From: Pseudolysinimonas sp051954455
GTDB lineage: Bacteria > Actinomycetota > Actinomycetes > Actinomycetales > Microbacteriaceae
NCBI RefSeq assembly: GCF_051954455.1
Contig: NZ_JBQCHS010000014.1
Span: 1-64,000, forward strand
Direction of reading: 5' to 3'
DNA length: 64,000 nt
Both the position numbers and the translations under genes were made by a program. Under the pieces are notes generated by a model, which saw only the letters and a list, made by a program, of their open reading frames with translations, was not told the origin of the DNA and searched no databases. Shown here in pieces: positions 43,665 to 52,824 of the stretch (within the stretch, counting starts at the first letter, position 1; each line of letters opens with the position of its first letter).

Positions 43665-46232
43665 TCACCGTGCCGAGGCCGTGCCGTCGAGCCGGTCGAC
43701 CGAGAGGACGCGGAGCACCGCCGCCCCCTGATCCGCCGACGCCTCGAGGTCGACGGAGGCGGTGATCCCCCAGTCGTGATCGCCGGCCGGGTCGACGAGC
43801 ACCTGACGCACCCGCCAGGTACCGGGCGCCCCCTCCGGCCGCTCGTCGATGCGCACCATGCGGGCGCTGCGGGCATCGGCGTCGGTGCGGATCTCGTCGT
43901 GCTCGTCGAAGTACGCGTCGAGGGCCTCCGGCCATCCGACGTCGGGGTCGAGTGCGACCAGCTCGTCGTCGCGCTGCAGCGCGGCGAGGCGCACCCGGCG
44001 CCAGAGCTCGTTGCGGACGAGGGTCGCGAAGGCGCGGGAGTTGGCCGTGACCGGGGGTTGAGCAGCCGCCGAGGGCGCCGTGCCGAGACCATCCCCGGGA
44101 AGGTCTCGATACGCGGCTTCGCCGCCGCTCGACCCGCTCGCGAGCGCCTCCCACTCCTCCAGGAGCGACGAGTCGGTCTGACGCACGATCTCGCCGAGCC
44201 AGTCGATGAGGTCGCGCAGTTCCGGGGTCCGCGCCTCCTCGGGGATCGTCTGGCGCGCCGCCCGGTAGGCGTCGGAGAGGTAGCGCAGCACGAGGCCCTC
44301 GCTCCGACCGAGCTGGTAGTACGCGACGAACTCGGCGAACGTGAACGCCTTCTCCCACAGATCGCGCACCACCGACTTCGGCGACAGCTCGAAGTCGCGC
44401 ACCCACGGCTGGCTCGCCGCGAAGGTCTCGAAGGCCTGCTCGAGGAGCTCCGCGAGCGGCTTCGGCCAGGTCACCTCCTCGAGGAGCTCCATGCGCTCCT
44501 CGTACTCGATGCCCTCCGCCTTCATCGCCGCGACGGCCTCGCCGCGTGCCCGGAACTCCTGCTGCACGAGGATCGCGCGCGGGTCGTCCAGCGTCGCCTC
44601 GAGCACGGAGATCACGTCCAGCGGGTAGTCGGCCGAATCCGGGTCGAGCAGCTCGAACGCGGCGAGCGCGAAGGGCGAGAGCGGCTGGTTGAGGGCGAAG
44701 TCCTCGGGGAGGTCGAGGGCGAGTGAGATGACGGCGGTGCCGTCGAATCCGCCGCCCTCCTGGCGCACCACGCCCGCGGTGCGCAGGGTGCGGTAGATCT
44801 GGATCGCCCGCCGCGCGAGCGCGCGCCGCCGCTCCGGCGGTTCGTGGTTGTCGAACACGAGGGCGCGGACGTCCTCGAACGGGTCGCCGTGCGGTCGCCC
44901 GATGACGTTGATGATCATCGCGGCCGTGACGCGCATCGACGACGCGAGGGTCTCGGGCACGCCCGCGACGAGCTTCTCGAACGAGGCGGGGCCCCACGAG
45001 ACGAAGCCCTCCGGCGCCCGCTTCTTCGGTCCCTGCTTGCCGTTCCGGCCGGCTTTTGCCCTCGCCTCCGCCTTGGCCGCGGCGAGCGCGTTCTCGATCT
45101 CGTGCTCGGGGGCCTCGGCGACGACCTCGCCCTCGGTGTCGTAGCCGGCGCGCCCCGCGCGCCCCGCGACCTGATGGAACTCGCGGGCGGTGAGCTGCCG
45201 CATCCGGGTGCCGTCGAACTTGGTGAGCCCCGTGAGGAGGACGGTGCGGATCGGCACGTTGATGCCGACTCCGAGCGTGTCGGTGCCCGCGATCACCCGG
45301 AGCAGACCGCGTTGGGCCAGCTGCTCGACGAGGCGGCGGTACTTGGGCAGCATCCCGGCGTGGTGCACGCCGACGCCGGCCCGGATGAGGCGCGACAGCA
45401 CGTTGCCGAAGCCGGCGGAGAAGCGGAAGCCCGCGATCTCCTCGGCGATGCGGTCGCGCTGCTCCCGGCTCGCGACTTTGGCCGAGAGCAGGGCCTGGGC
45501 GCGCTCGACCGCCGCGGCCTGCGCGAAATGGACGACGTAGACCGGCGCGAGGCCGTCGCGGAGGAGGTCGTCGATCGTCTCGTGCACGGGGGTCGTCGCG
45601 TAGCGGTACCGCAGCGGCACCGGCCGTTCGACACCGGTCACCCGGGCGACCTCCACCCCGGTGCGCCGCTCGAGGTCCTCGGCGATCGCCGACACGTCAC
45701 CGAGCGTCGCCGACATGAGAACGAAGCGGCTGCGGTGCAGGAGCAGCAACGGCACCTGCCAGGCCCATCCGCGATCCGGGTCCGCGTAGAAGTGGAACTC
45801 GTCCATGACGACGGTCTCGTCGACCAGCCCGTCGGCGCCGTGCCGGAGCGCCCGGTTCGCGAGGATCTCGGCAGTGCAGCAGATGATCGGCGCGTCGGGG
45901 TTCACGGCGGAGTCGCCCGTCACCATGCCGACGTTCTGCGCGCCGAAGACCTCGACGAGCTGGAAGAACTTCTCGCTGACGAGCGCCTTGATGGGCCCCG
46001 TGTACCAGGAGCGGCGACCGCGGGCGAGCGACGCCGCGTGCGCCGCGATCGCGACCAGGGACTTGCCGGTGCCGGTCGGCGTGCTCAGCACGAGGTGGCG
46101 GTCGAGCACCAGCTCGAGCACCGCCTCCTCCTGAGCGGGGTACAAGCGGATGCCGCTCGCGCGGACCCAGGCGTCGAACGCGCCCACGAAAGCGTCCGGA
46201 TCCCAGGGGCGCGGCAGGGCGTCGGTCAGCAC
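43665..46232 (-). CDS. Ski2-like DEAD/DEAH helicase with DUF3516
   Basis: 855 aa superfamily 2 helicase, probably on RNA. Walker A STPTGTGKS (about 50-58), box II DEFH (MDEFHFY), box III MSATLGD and box VI QVAGRAGRAGY are all present; the C-half is the DUF3516 type. At 44103-44137 one copy of the dispersed repeat lies in frame and adds about 12 residues (GSSGGEAAYRDLP, near 700) to a loop before the last domain. GTG start at 46232 is uncertain; ATG at 46301 is in frame. Confidence 0.92.
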   Translation of the reverse strand: MLTDALPRPWDPDAFVGAFDAWVRASGIRLYPAQEEAVLELVLDRHLVLSTPTGTGKSLVAIAAHAASLARGRRSWYTGPIKALVSEKFFQLVEVFGAQNVGMVTGDSAVNPDAPIICCTAEILANRALRHGADGLVDETVVMDEFHFYADPDRGWAWQVPLLLLHRSRFVLMSATLGDVSAIAEDLERRTGVEVARVTGVERPVPLRYRYATTPVHETIDDLLRDGLAPVYVVHFAQAAAVERAQALLSAKVASREQRDRIAEEIAGFRFSAGFGNVLSRLIRAGVGVHHAGMLPKYRRLVEQLAQRGLLRVIAGTDTLGVGINVPIRTVLLTGLTKFDGTRMRQLTAREFHQVAGRAGRAGYDTEGEVVAEAPEHEIENALAAAKAEARAKAGRNGKQGPKKRAPEGFVSWGPASFEKLVAGVPETLASSMRVTAAMIINVIGRPHGDPFEDVRALVFDNHEPPERRRALARRAIQIYRTLRTAGVVRQEGGGFDGTAVISLALDLPEDFALNQPLSPFALAAFELLDPDSADYPLDVISVLEATLDDPRAILVQQEFRARGEAVAAMKAEGIEYEERMELLEEVTWPKPLAELLEQAFETFAASQPWVRDFELSPKSVVRDLWEKAFTFAEFVAYYQLGRSEGLVLRYLSDAYRAARQTIPEEARTPELRDLIDWLGEIVRQTDSSLLEEWEALASGSSGGEAAYRDLPGDGLGTAPSAAAQPPVTANSRAFATLVRNELWRRVRLAALQRDDELVALDPDVGWPEALDAYFDEHDEIRTDADARSARMVRIDERPEGAPGTWRVRQVLVDPAGDHDWGITASVDLEASADQGAAVLRVLSVDRLDGTASAR
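44103..44137. repeat. Dispersed palindromic repeat, copy h, inside the helicase gene
   Basis: GGTCTCGATACGCGGC - TTC - GCCGCCGCTCGACCCGC. Same family as the intergenic copies, but within a coding region and open in the gene's frame. Confidence 0.85.
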
Positions 46233-46360
46233 GCTCCAGCGTCCCACGAACCGGGCGTGTACCCCTGAGGGGGGCGGACGGGGGCAGTATCGTACGTGCA
46301 TCCGTCGCCCTAGAATCCGAGAGGACGCCGAATCCCGGCGTGTCGAGTGGAGGCGGGCCG

Positions 46361-47593
46361 GTGGCAGACGAGGACGTGCGCGTTCCCGCGGGCTGGTACC
46401 CCGATCCCCTCGGGCTGCCCCAGCTGCGTTGGTGGGACAACCACGCGTGGACCGAGCACGTCTCGGACGCACGGCAGCCGATGGTGGCTCAGGAGGCACC
46501 GGCGACCCGCCTGGCCTACGCCGACCCGGAGCCGGAGACCGTCGGGGACGAGATCGACGAGGCGACGATCCAGCTGAGCCGTCGCGCTCGCCGTGAGCGC
46601 GAGCGCAGCGCCGACGAGCCGGATTCGGTTCTCGGCACCCCGCAGACGGCGCCCGCGTTCGGCGATCCGATGCTCTCGCTCGAGGCGCCGGAGCGAGAGC
46701 AGGTCTCGGTCGCCGAGCCGTCGCCCGCCGCCCGCCTCGCCGCATCCGGCCTCGTCGACGAGGCCCCGACGGGCGCGGCCTACGACCTGGGCACACGCTT
46801 CGACGACCTGCTCGGTGCACCGAGCTCCCCGCGCTCGGCCTTCGCCCACGCGAGCGCGAGCACGGCGAGCTTCGTGCCCGACGCCGGGGCGGAGGCGTTC
46901 CCCGAGCCGCGTTCCGTCGCCGAGCCCGACGCCGCGCCCCTCCGCGAGCGCACGTCGCACCGCCTCGAGTCCGGCCTCCACCTCGGCACGGCGCCGGTCT
47001 GGATCATGACCCTGCTGCCGGTCTACATGCTCATGGTCGGTCTCGTCCTGCTCCTCGCGAGCGGCGGCACCGACCAGTCGCTCGTCGCGGGGATCGCGAT
47101 GTTCGCGGTCACCTGGGTCGGCGGCATCGTGCTCGCCGTCGTCGACAATGCGATGCTGCGCCGCCGCGGCCTCGAGCGCCCCGCCTCCTGGGCCTGGGCC
47201 GTTCTCGGCGTGCTCGTCTACCTCATCGCGCGCCTCATGCGGACGGTCCGCGAGACCGGCACTGGCTTCGGGCCGCTCCTCACCTTCCTCGTGCTCGGCG
47301 GCCTCCTGCTCGCGGCGATCCTCGCGGTGCCGGGACTCGTCATGCAGGTCGCGCCCGCCACCTTCTCGCAGCAGGCGCAGATCGCCATCGAGTCGGACGC
47401 GGCCGCCCTCGGAGCGGACATCCGCGTGGAGTGCCCCACGGTGCCACCGCTCCTCGTGCAGCAGAACATGGTGTGCCAGGCGACGCGCATGAACGGCGAC
47501 GTGCAGCGCTTCGAGGTGACGGTGAGCCTGCAGCGACTCAACGGCTGGATCGACTGGCACGTCGACGACTGGGGTGTCTTCAGCGCGAGCTGA
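46361..47593 (+). CDS. DUF2510 membrane protein
   Basis: 410 aa. The N-terminal DUF2510 module (PAGWYPDPLGLPQLRWWDNH, AWTEHV at about residues 8-33) is followed by a long acidic linker and four membrane helices (about 220-335), then a small outer domain with two cysteines. DUF2510 is an actinobacterial module of unknown role. GTG at 46361 has GGAGGCGGG upstream; TAGAAT at 46311-46316 is a good -10 box. First of three related genes. Confidence 0.85.
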   Translation: MADEDVRVPAGWYPDPLGLPQLRWWDNHAWTEHVSDARQPMVAQEAPATRLAYADPEPETVGDEIDEATIQLSRRARRERERSADEPDSVLGTPQTAPAFGDPMLSLEAPEREQVSVAEPSPAARLAASGLVDEAPTGAAYDLGTRFDDLLGAPSSPRSAFAHASASTASFVPDAGAEAFPEPRSVAEPDAAPLRERTSHRLESGLHLGTAPVWIMTLLPVYMLMVGLVLLLASGGTDQSLVAGIAMFAVTWVGGIVLAVVDNAMLRRRGLERPASWAWAVLGVLVYLIARLMRTVRETGTGFGPLLTFLVLGGLLLAAILAVPGLVMQVAPATFSQQAQIAIESDAAALGADIRVECPTVPPLLVQQNMVCQATRMNGDVQRFEVTVSLQRLNGWIDWHVDDWGVFSAS

Positions 47594-47678
47594 TCGACAC
47601 CCCGAACGGGGAGGCGACCGCCGAACGACGCCTCCCTAGACTCGCAAACGCACACGGCGGAAGGACGGCAGGCGGCAG

Positions 47679-48533
47679 ATGACCGACCAGGCGATCCGCG
47701 TCGTGGGCGCGGGCTGGTACGAGGATCCGGCGGACGTCGGCCGCGTGCGCTGGTGGAACGGCGTGGCCTGGACCGAGCACACCAACCCGAAGCCGGGGCT
47801 CGAATCGGGGCAGGTCGCCGCCGCGCTCACCGGGTCGGTCGCGGTCGTGCCGACCTCGACGAGGACCTCGGCCGCCGTCCCTGAGGAGCCGCGGGCCGCG
47901 CTCCCCCAGCTCACCCGTCGGCAGGCGATCGAGGCGGAGGGCGGGCGCTCGGCGTCCGAGCCCGTCCGCAGTCAGACGGGGGTCGTGTGGCTCATCGCGC
48001 TGCTGCCCGTCATCGCGTTCGTGCTCGCGCTCGGTGCCGGTTACGTCTACTTCTACGTCGCGCCCAGCCCGTTCGTGGCGCTCATCCTGGCGGTGCCGTA
48101 CCTGCTCGGCCTGCTGTGGGCGCTGTCCGACAGCCGCCAGCTGCGGGCCCGCGGCTTCGCGGCGCCGAGCCCGCTCTGGGCCCTGCTGACCCCGCTCGGC
48201 TACCTCATCGCGCGACGTCTGCGGGTGCCGGGATCGGCGGCAGTCGTGATCTTCGCCGTCACCGCGGTGCTCGGGCTGATCGTGCCGGGCGTGCTGTTCT
48301 CCACCGGGGCGGTGCGCAACGTCACGCTCGCGATCGGGATCCAGCGCGAGGCGCAGCTGCGATTCGTCAGCACCGAGATCCTCGGCTCGGTCAGCTGCCC
48401 GCCCGTCGTCGAGAGCATCGCCCCCGGCACCGTGTTCGCGTGCCAGGCGACGACCACCCGCGGGGTCCCGACCCAGGTCTGGGTCAGCATCGACTCCGCC
48501 GACGGCGCGTTCAGCCTGGCCCGCGCCGTCTGA
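47679..48533 (+). CDS. DUF2510 membrane protein, paralogue
   Basis: 284 aa. Same plan as its neighbour: VVGAGWYEDPADVGRVRWWN then AWTEHT, an Ala/Glu linker, four membrane helices (about 102-210), and an outer C-terminal domain with two cysteines (SCPPVVE, FACQATT). The shared order points to tandem duplication followed by drift. It ends 28 nt before a third membrane protein gene. Confidence 0.85.
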   Translation: MTDQAIRVVGAGWYEDPADVGRVRWWNGVAWTEHTNPKPGLESGQVAAALTGSVAVVPTSTRTSAAVPEEPRAALPQLTRRQAIEAEGGRSASEPVRSQTGVVWLIALLPVIAFVLALGAGYVYFYVAPSPFVALILAVPYLLGLLWALSDSRQLRARGFAAPSPLWALLTPLGYLIARRLRVPGSAAVVIFAVTAVLGLIVPGVLFSTGAVRNVTLAIGIQREAQLRFVSTEILGSVSCPPVVESIAPGTVFACQATTTRGVPTQVWVSIDSADGAFSLARAV

Positions 48534-48561
48534 CGTCGATCCGACCGCCCAGGAGACGAAC

Positions 48562-49302
48562 GTGGCAACGATGCGCCCGAACCCGGCGTCCTCCGTGGCG
48601 CGCGCGCAGCGTGCCACTCGCGCCGAACGTGCCGCGAAGCCCCCCGCCGCCGCCGTCGCCCTCCGCCCGCTCGGCTACCTGCTGATCGGCCTCGTGTGGG
48701 CGGCGCTCTCGGTTGTCGCGCTCGCCCTTCCGGTGGCACTCCCGGCCGGACTCGTCTCGACGGGAGCGGGTCCGACCTCCGAGATCCTCGGCCGTTTCGA
48801 TCCGTTGCTGGCGATCCTGTCGATCGTGTTCTTCGGAGGCTTCATCGCACCGCTGCTCGGATACGTCTTCCTCGCGCTGCCATTCGCCTGCATCCCCCTC
48901 GCGGTGCTCTCCTTCACCTACGTCGGGCGCAGCCTGCGCCCGAGCTATCGGCACGAGAGGCTCTCCACCTCCGAGTGGTCGTGCAACGTCATCGGACCGG
49001 TGACGGTGCTGCCGACGGCGCTGTCCCTCCTCCCCGTCCGGATCACGCCCTGGACGCGTTTCTGGGCGGGGCTCTACGTCCTCGGCTGGGTGCCGGGCCG
49101 CGCGCTCCTCATCGCCGCGGTTCCGGCCGGGATCGGCTACTTCGTCACGGTCATCTGGATCCTGTGGCCGCTGCACAGCATCGTCGCCATCGTCATCTGG
49201 GCACTCGTCTCGGCGGCGATCGTCGCGGTCGTCGTCGTGCTGGTGGTGCGCGCCGCACGGCAACGGCTGGGTGGGCTGCGACCGGCTCCCGAGCGGGAGT
49301 AG
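48562..49302 (+). CDS. Six-helix membrane protein
   Basis: 246 aa. A basic N-terminus (ARAQRATRAERAAK) and about five to six hydrophobic helices; no DUF2510 module. GTG at 48562 has AGGAGA 6 nt upstream. It is the third gene of a run of membrane proteins and may form a complex with the two DUF2510 proteins; family not recognised. Confidence 0.7.
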   Translation: MATMRPNPASSVARAQRATRAERAAKPPAAAVALRPLGYLLIGLVWAALSVVALALPVALPAGLVSTGAGPTSEILGRFDPLLAILSIVFFGGFIAPLLGYVFLALPFACIPLAVLSFTYVGRSLRPSYRHERLSTSEWSCNVIGPVTVLPTALSLLPVRITPWTRFWAGLYVLGWVPGRALLIAAVPAGIGYFVTVIWILWPLHSIVAIVIWALVSAAIVAVVVVLVVRAARQRLGGLRPAPERE

Positions 49303-49379
49303 TCGCGACCTTCCTCCGAGGGTGCTGGCAAGCGCCGACGGGGTGTCGGGCATCCCGGGGTCGGGCCTACCCTGTCGGC

Positions 49380-49631
49380 ATGGCTGGACGACACCTCTCC
49401 CACGCCGGCGACGACGACGTCGAGTATCCCGTCGGTCTGCCGAACGGCGGCGACAGCGCACCGGGCCGCCGCGAGCGCCTGATCGATCCCGGAGCCCGGA
49501 TCTCCGAGGGGACGAGCGTGACCGTCGACATGGAGGCCATGCCCACCAGGCCGCATGCCGCGCCGTCGGATTCGAACCCGGACGCGCTCGTGGAAGGCGG
49601 CAAGGTCGGCGACGGCCACGAGCTGGAGTGA
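49380..49631 (+). CDS. Small acidic hypothetical protein
   Basis: 83 aa, rich in Gly, Pro, Asp and Glu (HAGDDDVEYPVGLPNGGD at the start, EGGKVGDGHELE at the end) and probably disordered. ATG at 49380 has TACCCT (49368-49373) 6 nt upstream, good support for a real leaderless gene. Composition recalls the acidic proteins at 52-53 kb and 60.6 kb. Confidence 0.6.
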   Translation: MAGRHLSHAGDDDVEYPVGLPNGGDSAPGRRERLIDPGARISEGTSVTVDMEAMPTRPHAAPSDSNPDALVEGGKVGDGHELE

Positions 49632-49668
49632 CGGCTCGCGTTCACCGCGGCATGGGAGGCTGAGCGGG

Positions 49669-50343
49669 ATGCGACTCCTCCTCGTCCGGCACGGCCAGAC
49701 ACCCGCCAACGTCGTCGGCGCGCTCGACACCGCGCCGCCCGGGCCCGGGCTGACCGCGCTCGGGGAGCAGCAGGCGGCCGCGGTGCCGCACGCCCTCCGC
49801 GGCGAGTCGATCGACGGCGTCTACGCGTCGATCCTCCTCCGCACCCAGCTCACCTCCCGCCCCCTGACCGCGGCGCTCGGGCTCCCCGACGCGGCCGTGC
49901 TGCCGGGGCTCCACGAGATCGAGGCCGCTGACCTGGAGGACCGCCGGGACCGCGACGCCGTCCGGAGCTACCTCGAGGTCGCCTGGGCCTGGGGCAGCGG
50001 CGATCTGTCGCCGCGGATGCCGGGCGGCACCGACGGCAACGCCTTCTTCGCGCGCTACGACGCCGACATCCGGGCGATCGCGGCGGCGCACGCGGGCGGC
50101 ACCGCCGTCGCGTTCAGTCACGGAGCCGCGATCCGGGTGTGGTGCGCGGTGCGCGCCGGCAACCTGCCGCCGGACTACGCGGCCTTCAGCAGCCTCGACA
50201 ACACGGGTGTCGTGATCCTGGACGGCGACCCCGACGGCGGCTGGATCGTGGAGAGCTGGGCGGGTCAGCCGGTCGGCGGCATGGAGCTGCGCGACCCTCG
50301 TGCCGACGACGTCACCGGCGAGAGCATCGAGGACGTCCGCTGA
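49669..50343 (+). CDS. Histidine phosphatase superfamily protein
   Basis: 224 aa phosphoglycerate-mutase-like phosphatase. LLVRHGQTPANV (residues 4-15) has the catalytic histidine, ASILLRTQLTSRPL (about 53-66) the second arginine, and VAFSHGAAIRVW (about 147-158) the second histidine. Substrate unknown. It converges on the acyl-CoA ligase gene. Confidence 0.9.
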   Translation: MRLLLVRHGQTPANVVGALDTAPPGPGLTALGEQQAAAVPHALRGESIDGVYASILLRTQLTSRPLTAALGLPDAAVLPGLHEIEAADLEDRRDRDAVRSYLEVAWAWGSGDLSPRMPGGTDGNAFFARYDADIRAIAAAHAGGTAVAFSHGAAIRVWCAVRAGNLPPDYAAFSSLDNTGVVILDGDPDGGWIVESWAGQPVGGMELRDPRADDVTGESIEDVR

Positions 50344-50358
50344 CCACGCCCCTGGTGA

Positions 50359-51927
50359 TCACTTCCCCTTGAGGTCCTTCCGCAGGATCTTCCCCGATGA
50401 CGACTTCGGCACCGCGTCGATGAAGCCCACGGCGCGCACCCGCTTGTAGGGCGCCACCCGCTCGGCGACGAATCCCATGATCGTCTCCTCGTCGACCTCC
50501 GATCCGGGGTGGCGCACGATGAAGGCCTTCGGGATCTCCCCCGCCTCCTCGTCCGCCGCCGCGACGACCGCGGCGTCGTCGATCTCGGGGTGGGTGAGCA
50601 GCAGCGCCTCGAGCTCCGCCGGGGCGACCTGGTAGCCCTTGTACTTGATCAGCTCCTTGAGCCGGTCGACGATCTGGAAGCTGCCGTCCGGGTTCACCAG
50701 CGCGATGTCGCCGGTGTGCAGGAACCCGTCGGCGTCGATGGTGCGCGCCGTCGACTCGGGGTCGTCGAGGTAGCCGAGCATGACGTTCGGCCCCCGCACC
50801 CACAGCTCACCCGGTGCGCTCGGCCCGGTCGGATCGGCCTCGACCTCCTCCCCGGAGTCGACGTCGACGATCTTCGCCTCCTGGTTCGGCAGCAGCAGAC
50901 CCACCGACCCGACCGACAGCTCGGCGAGGAGATGGCCGGGGATGACATGCGACACCGGGCTCAGCTCGCTCATGCCGTAGCCCTGCTGCATCGTGATCCC
51001 CAGACGGTCGGCCACCGCGGTGCCGAGCGCCTCGTCGAGCGGCGCCGCGCCCGACATCATGCCGCGCAGGCTGGACAGGTCGTACTGCTCGACCAGCGGG
51101 TGCTTCGCGAGGGCGACCGCGACCGGCGGCGCGATGAAGACGAAGGTGATCCGCTGCTCCTGGATCAGCTGCAGGAACTGCGGGAGGTCGAACCGCGGCA
51201 TCGTGACCAGGGTCGCGCGTCGCTCGAGCGCGATGTTGAGGAGGACCGTCATCCCGTAGATGTGGAAGAACGGCAGGAACGCGAGAACGCGGTCGTCCGC
51301 CGTGATGTCGAGGAACCGGGTGCACTGCACGACGTTCGCGACGAGATTCCGGTGGCTGAGCTGCACGCCCTTGGCGAAGCCCGTCGTACCCGACGAGTAC
51401 GGGATGGCCGCCACCTGCGTGGCCGGGTCGAAGGTCACCTCCGGCGCGGACCGGCCCTCGCCCAGCATGGCCCGGAGGCCGTCCTCGGCGTCCAGCACCA
51501 GCACGGCGTCGGCCGGGAGGCCCGCCTGTTCGGCGGCCGACCGCGCGGTGTCGGCGATCGGGCCGACGGTCAGCACGAGCTTCGCGTGCGAGGAGCGCAG
51601 CTGCCGCGCCATCTCCTCGGCGGTCGCCAGCACGTTGACGGTCGTCGCGGCGGCTCCGGCGCGGAGGATGCCGTGGAACGCCACGGCGAACGCGGGCGCA
51701 TTCGGCGAGTGCAGCGCCACGACCTCGCCGGGCGCGATACCGCGGGCGGCGAGGGCGCCCGCGAACAGGAGGATCTGCTGCCGCAGCTCGCCGTAGCTCG
51801 TCTCCGCGCCGCTCGGTCCATCCACGAGGGCGATCCGCGCCGCGTCCTCGTCGCTCAACCCGCCGAACAGGAAGTCGAAGACGGAACTGCTCGGGATGGT
51901 CTCGTCCGGAAACGGGCTGCGGAACAT
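50359..51927 (-). CDS. AMP-binding acyl/aryl-CoA ligase
   Basis: 522 aa ANL-superfamily enzyme, nearest in look to 4-coumarate-CoA or fatty acyl-CoA ligases. The ATP loop SSGTTGFAKGVQLSH is near 177-191, YGMSELSPVSH the adenylate motif, and the catalytic lysine lies in PKSSSGKILRKDL at the end. ATG at 51927 has an excellent ribosome site (AAGGAGAT). Substrate cannot be told. Confidence 0.93.
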   Translation of the reverse strand: MFRSPFPDETIPSSSVFDFLFGGLSDEDAARIALVDGPSGAETSYGELRQQILLFAGALAARGIAPGEVVALHSPNAPAFAVAFHGILRAGAAATTVNVLATAEEMARQLRSSHAKLVLTVGPIADTARSAAEQAGLPADAVLVLDAEDGLRAMLGEGRSAPEVTFDPATQVAAIPYSSGTTGFAKGVQLSHRNLVANVVQCTRFLDITADDRVLAFLPFFHIYGMTVLLNIALERRATLVTMPRFDLPQFLQLIQEQRITFVFIAPPVAVALAKHPLVEQYDLSSLRGMMSGAAPLDEALGTAVADRLGITMQQGYGMSELSPVSHVIPGHLLAELSVGSVGLLLPNQEAKIVDVDSGEEVEADPTGPSAPGELWVRGPNVMLGYLDDPESTARTIDADGFLHTGDIALVNPDGSFQIVDRLKELIKYKGYQVAPAELEALLLTHPEIDDAAVVAAADEEAGEIPKAFIVRHPGSEVDEETIMGFVAERVAPYKRVRAVGFIDAVPKSSSGKILRKDLKGK

Positions 51928-52055
51928 TCGATCTCCTTCGATCGTCGGGTTGTCGTCAGCCTCCCTCACCCTGGAGATTGCCGCAACGGTCGCGTCAAGG
52001 GGTTGAACGGACTGGGAGGGGCGACGACCGTGGGAGGCCACGGAAGGGGACCCCC

Positions 52056-52250
52056 ATGAGCGACATCCCGCACCCCCGCACGCACGACATCGACCTCGCG
52101 GCGGAGCACGACGACATCACCGAGGACGTCGGACCGGACCTCCAGTCCGGCGACGACCTCGACACCGGCGCGATCGTCGGAGGACCCGAGGATCGCGAGA
52201 GCCCGGCCGACGAACTGCCGGACGACGCCGCGGGATCGGAGGCGAGCTGA
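52056..52250 (+). CDS. Acidic mini-protein 1
   Basis: 64 aa with 20 Asp/Glu and only 2 Arg, no Lys; no hydrophobic core, so probably disordered (EHDDITEDVGPDLQSGDDLD). ATG at 52056 follows GGAAGGGGA. The next gene starts in its stop codon (TGATG). First gene of a four-gene operon; no family known to me. Confidence 0.75.
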   Translation: MSDIPHPRTHDIDLAAEHDDITEDVGPDLQSGDDLDTGAIVGGPEDRESPADELPDDAAGSEAS

Positions 52251-52630
52251 TGACGACCGACGCCATCCCGCCGCAGTTCCCCGACGAGGACCTCCCCGGC
52301 CACGGTTCCACCATCCCCGCGGAGGACTACCCGTCCAGCCTCGAGCCCGAGTCGATCGACCCCGACTTCCCGTCCTCCCCCGGCGCGCCCGCCGAGCCGA
52401 CCGCGTCGGACCCCGATGCACCGTCGATCGACCCGCCGGACCCGGTGATCCCGCTCGAGCCGAGCCCCGGCACGCCTGAGCCCGACCCGACACCGGACGA
52501 GCCGTCCCCGGTGCCGCCGAGCGAGCCGACGGTGCCGCTGGACGACGCCGCGCCGGTCGAGCCGCGGCCCTTCGACGACTCCGACCCCAACCCGCCGACC
52601 GAGTCCTTCTTCGGTCGGTCGAACAACTGA
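52250..52630 (+). CDS. Acidic proline-rich protein 2
   Basis: 126 aa, 36 Pro and 28 Asp/Glu, with 2 Arg and no Lys. The middle is a run of Pro-acid units (PSPGTPEPDPTPDEPSPVPP), and it ends in FFGRSNN. Certainly extended rather than globular. It shares one base with the end of the previous gene, so translation is coupled. Confidence 0.75.
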   Translation: MTTDAIPPQFPDEDLPGHGSTIPAEDYPSSLEPESIDPDFPSSPGAPAEPTASDPDAPSIDPPDPVIPLEPSPGTPEPDPTPDEPSPVPPSEPTVPLDDAAPVEPRPFDDSDPNPPTESFFGRSNN

Positions 52631-52638
52631 GGATCGCG

Positions 52639-52824
52639 ATGACCGACGAGAAGGACGACCCGGCCCGCGCCGATTTCGCCGACGCGGCGCGCAGCATCGA
52701 CGCCTACGAGGCGCCCGACCGGACCGATGTCGAGCCGGATCGCGGCGCGGACGACGACCTCGGCGCGAGCGGGAACGACGAGCTGACGGACGGCGACGCC
52801 GTCCGCGGAGAGGAGACGCCATGA
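52639..52824 (+). CDS. Acidic mini-protein 3
   Basis: 61 aa with 21 Asp/Glu. Similar make-up to protein 1. ATG at 52639 has GAGGA upstream, within the 8 nt gap after protein 2. It overlaps the next gene by 4 nt (ATGA). Confidence 0.72.
   Translation: MTDEKDDPARADFADAARSIDAYEAPDRTDVEPDRGADDDLGASGNDELTDGDAVRGEETP

Noticed and set aside
43665..46820. Long N-terminal extension of the helicase back to 46820
   Set aside because: The extra 196 codons are Arg/Pro-rich and lie opposite the DUF2510 gene; helicase homology begins near 46232.
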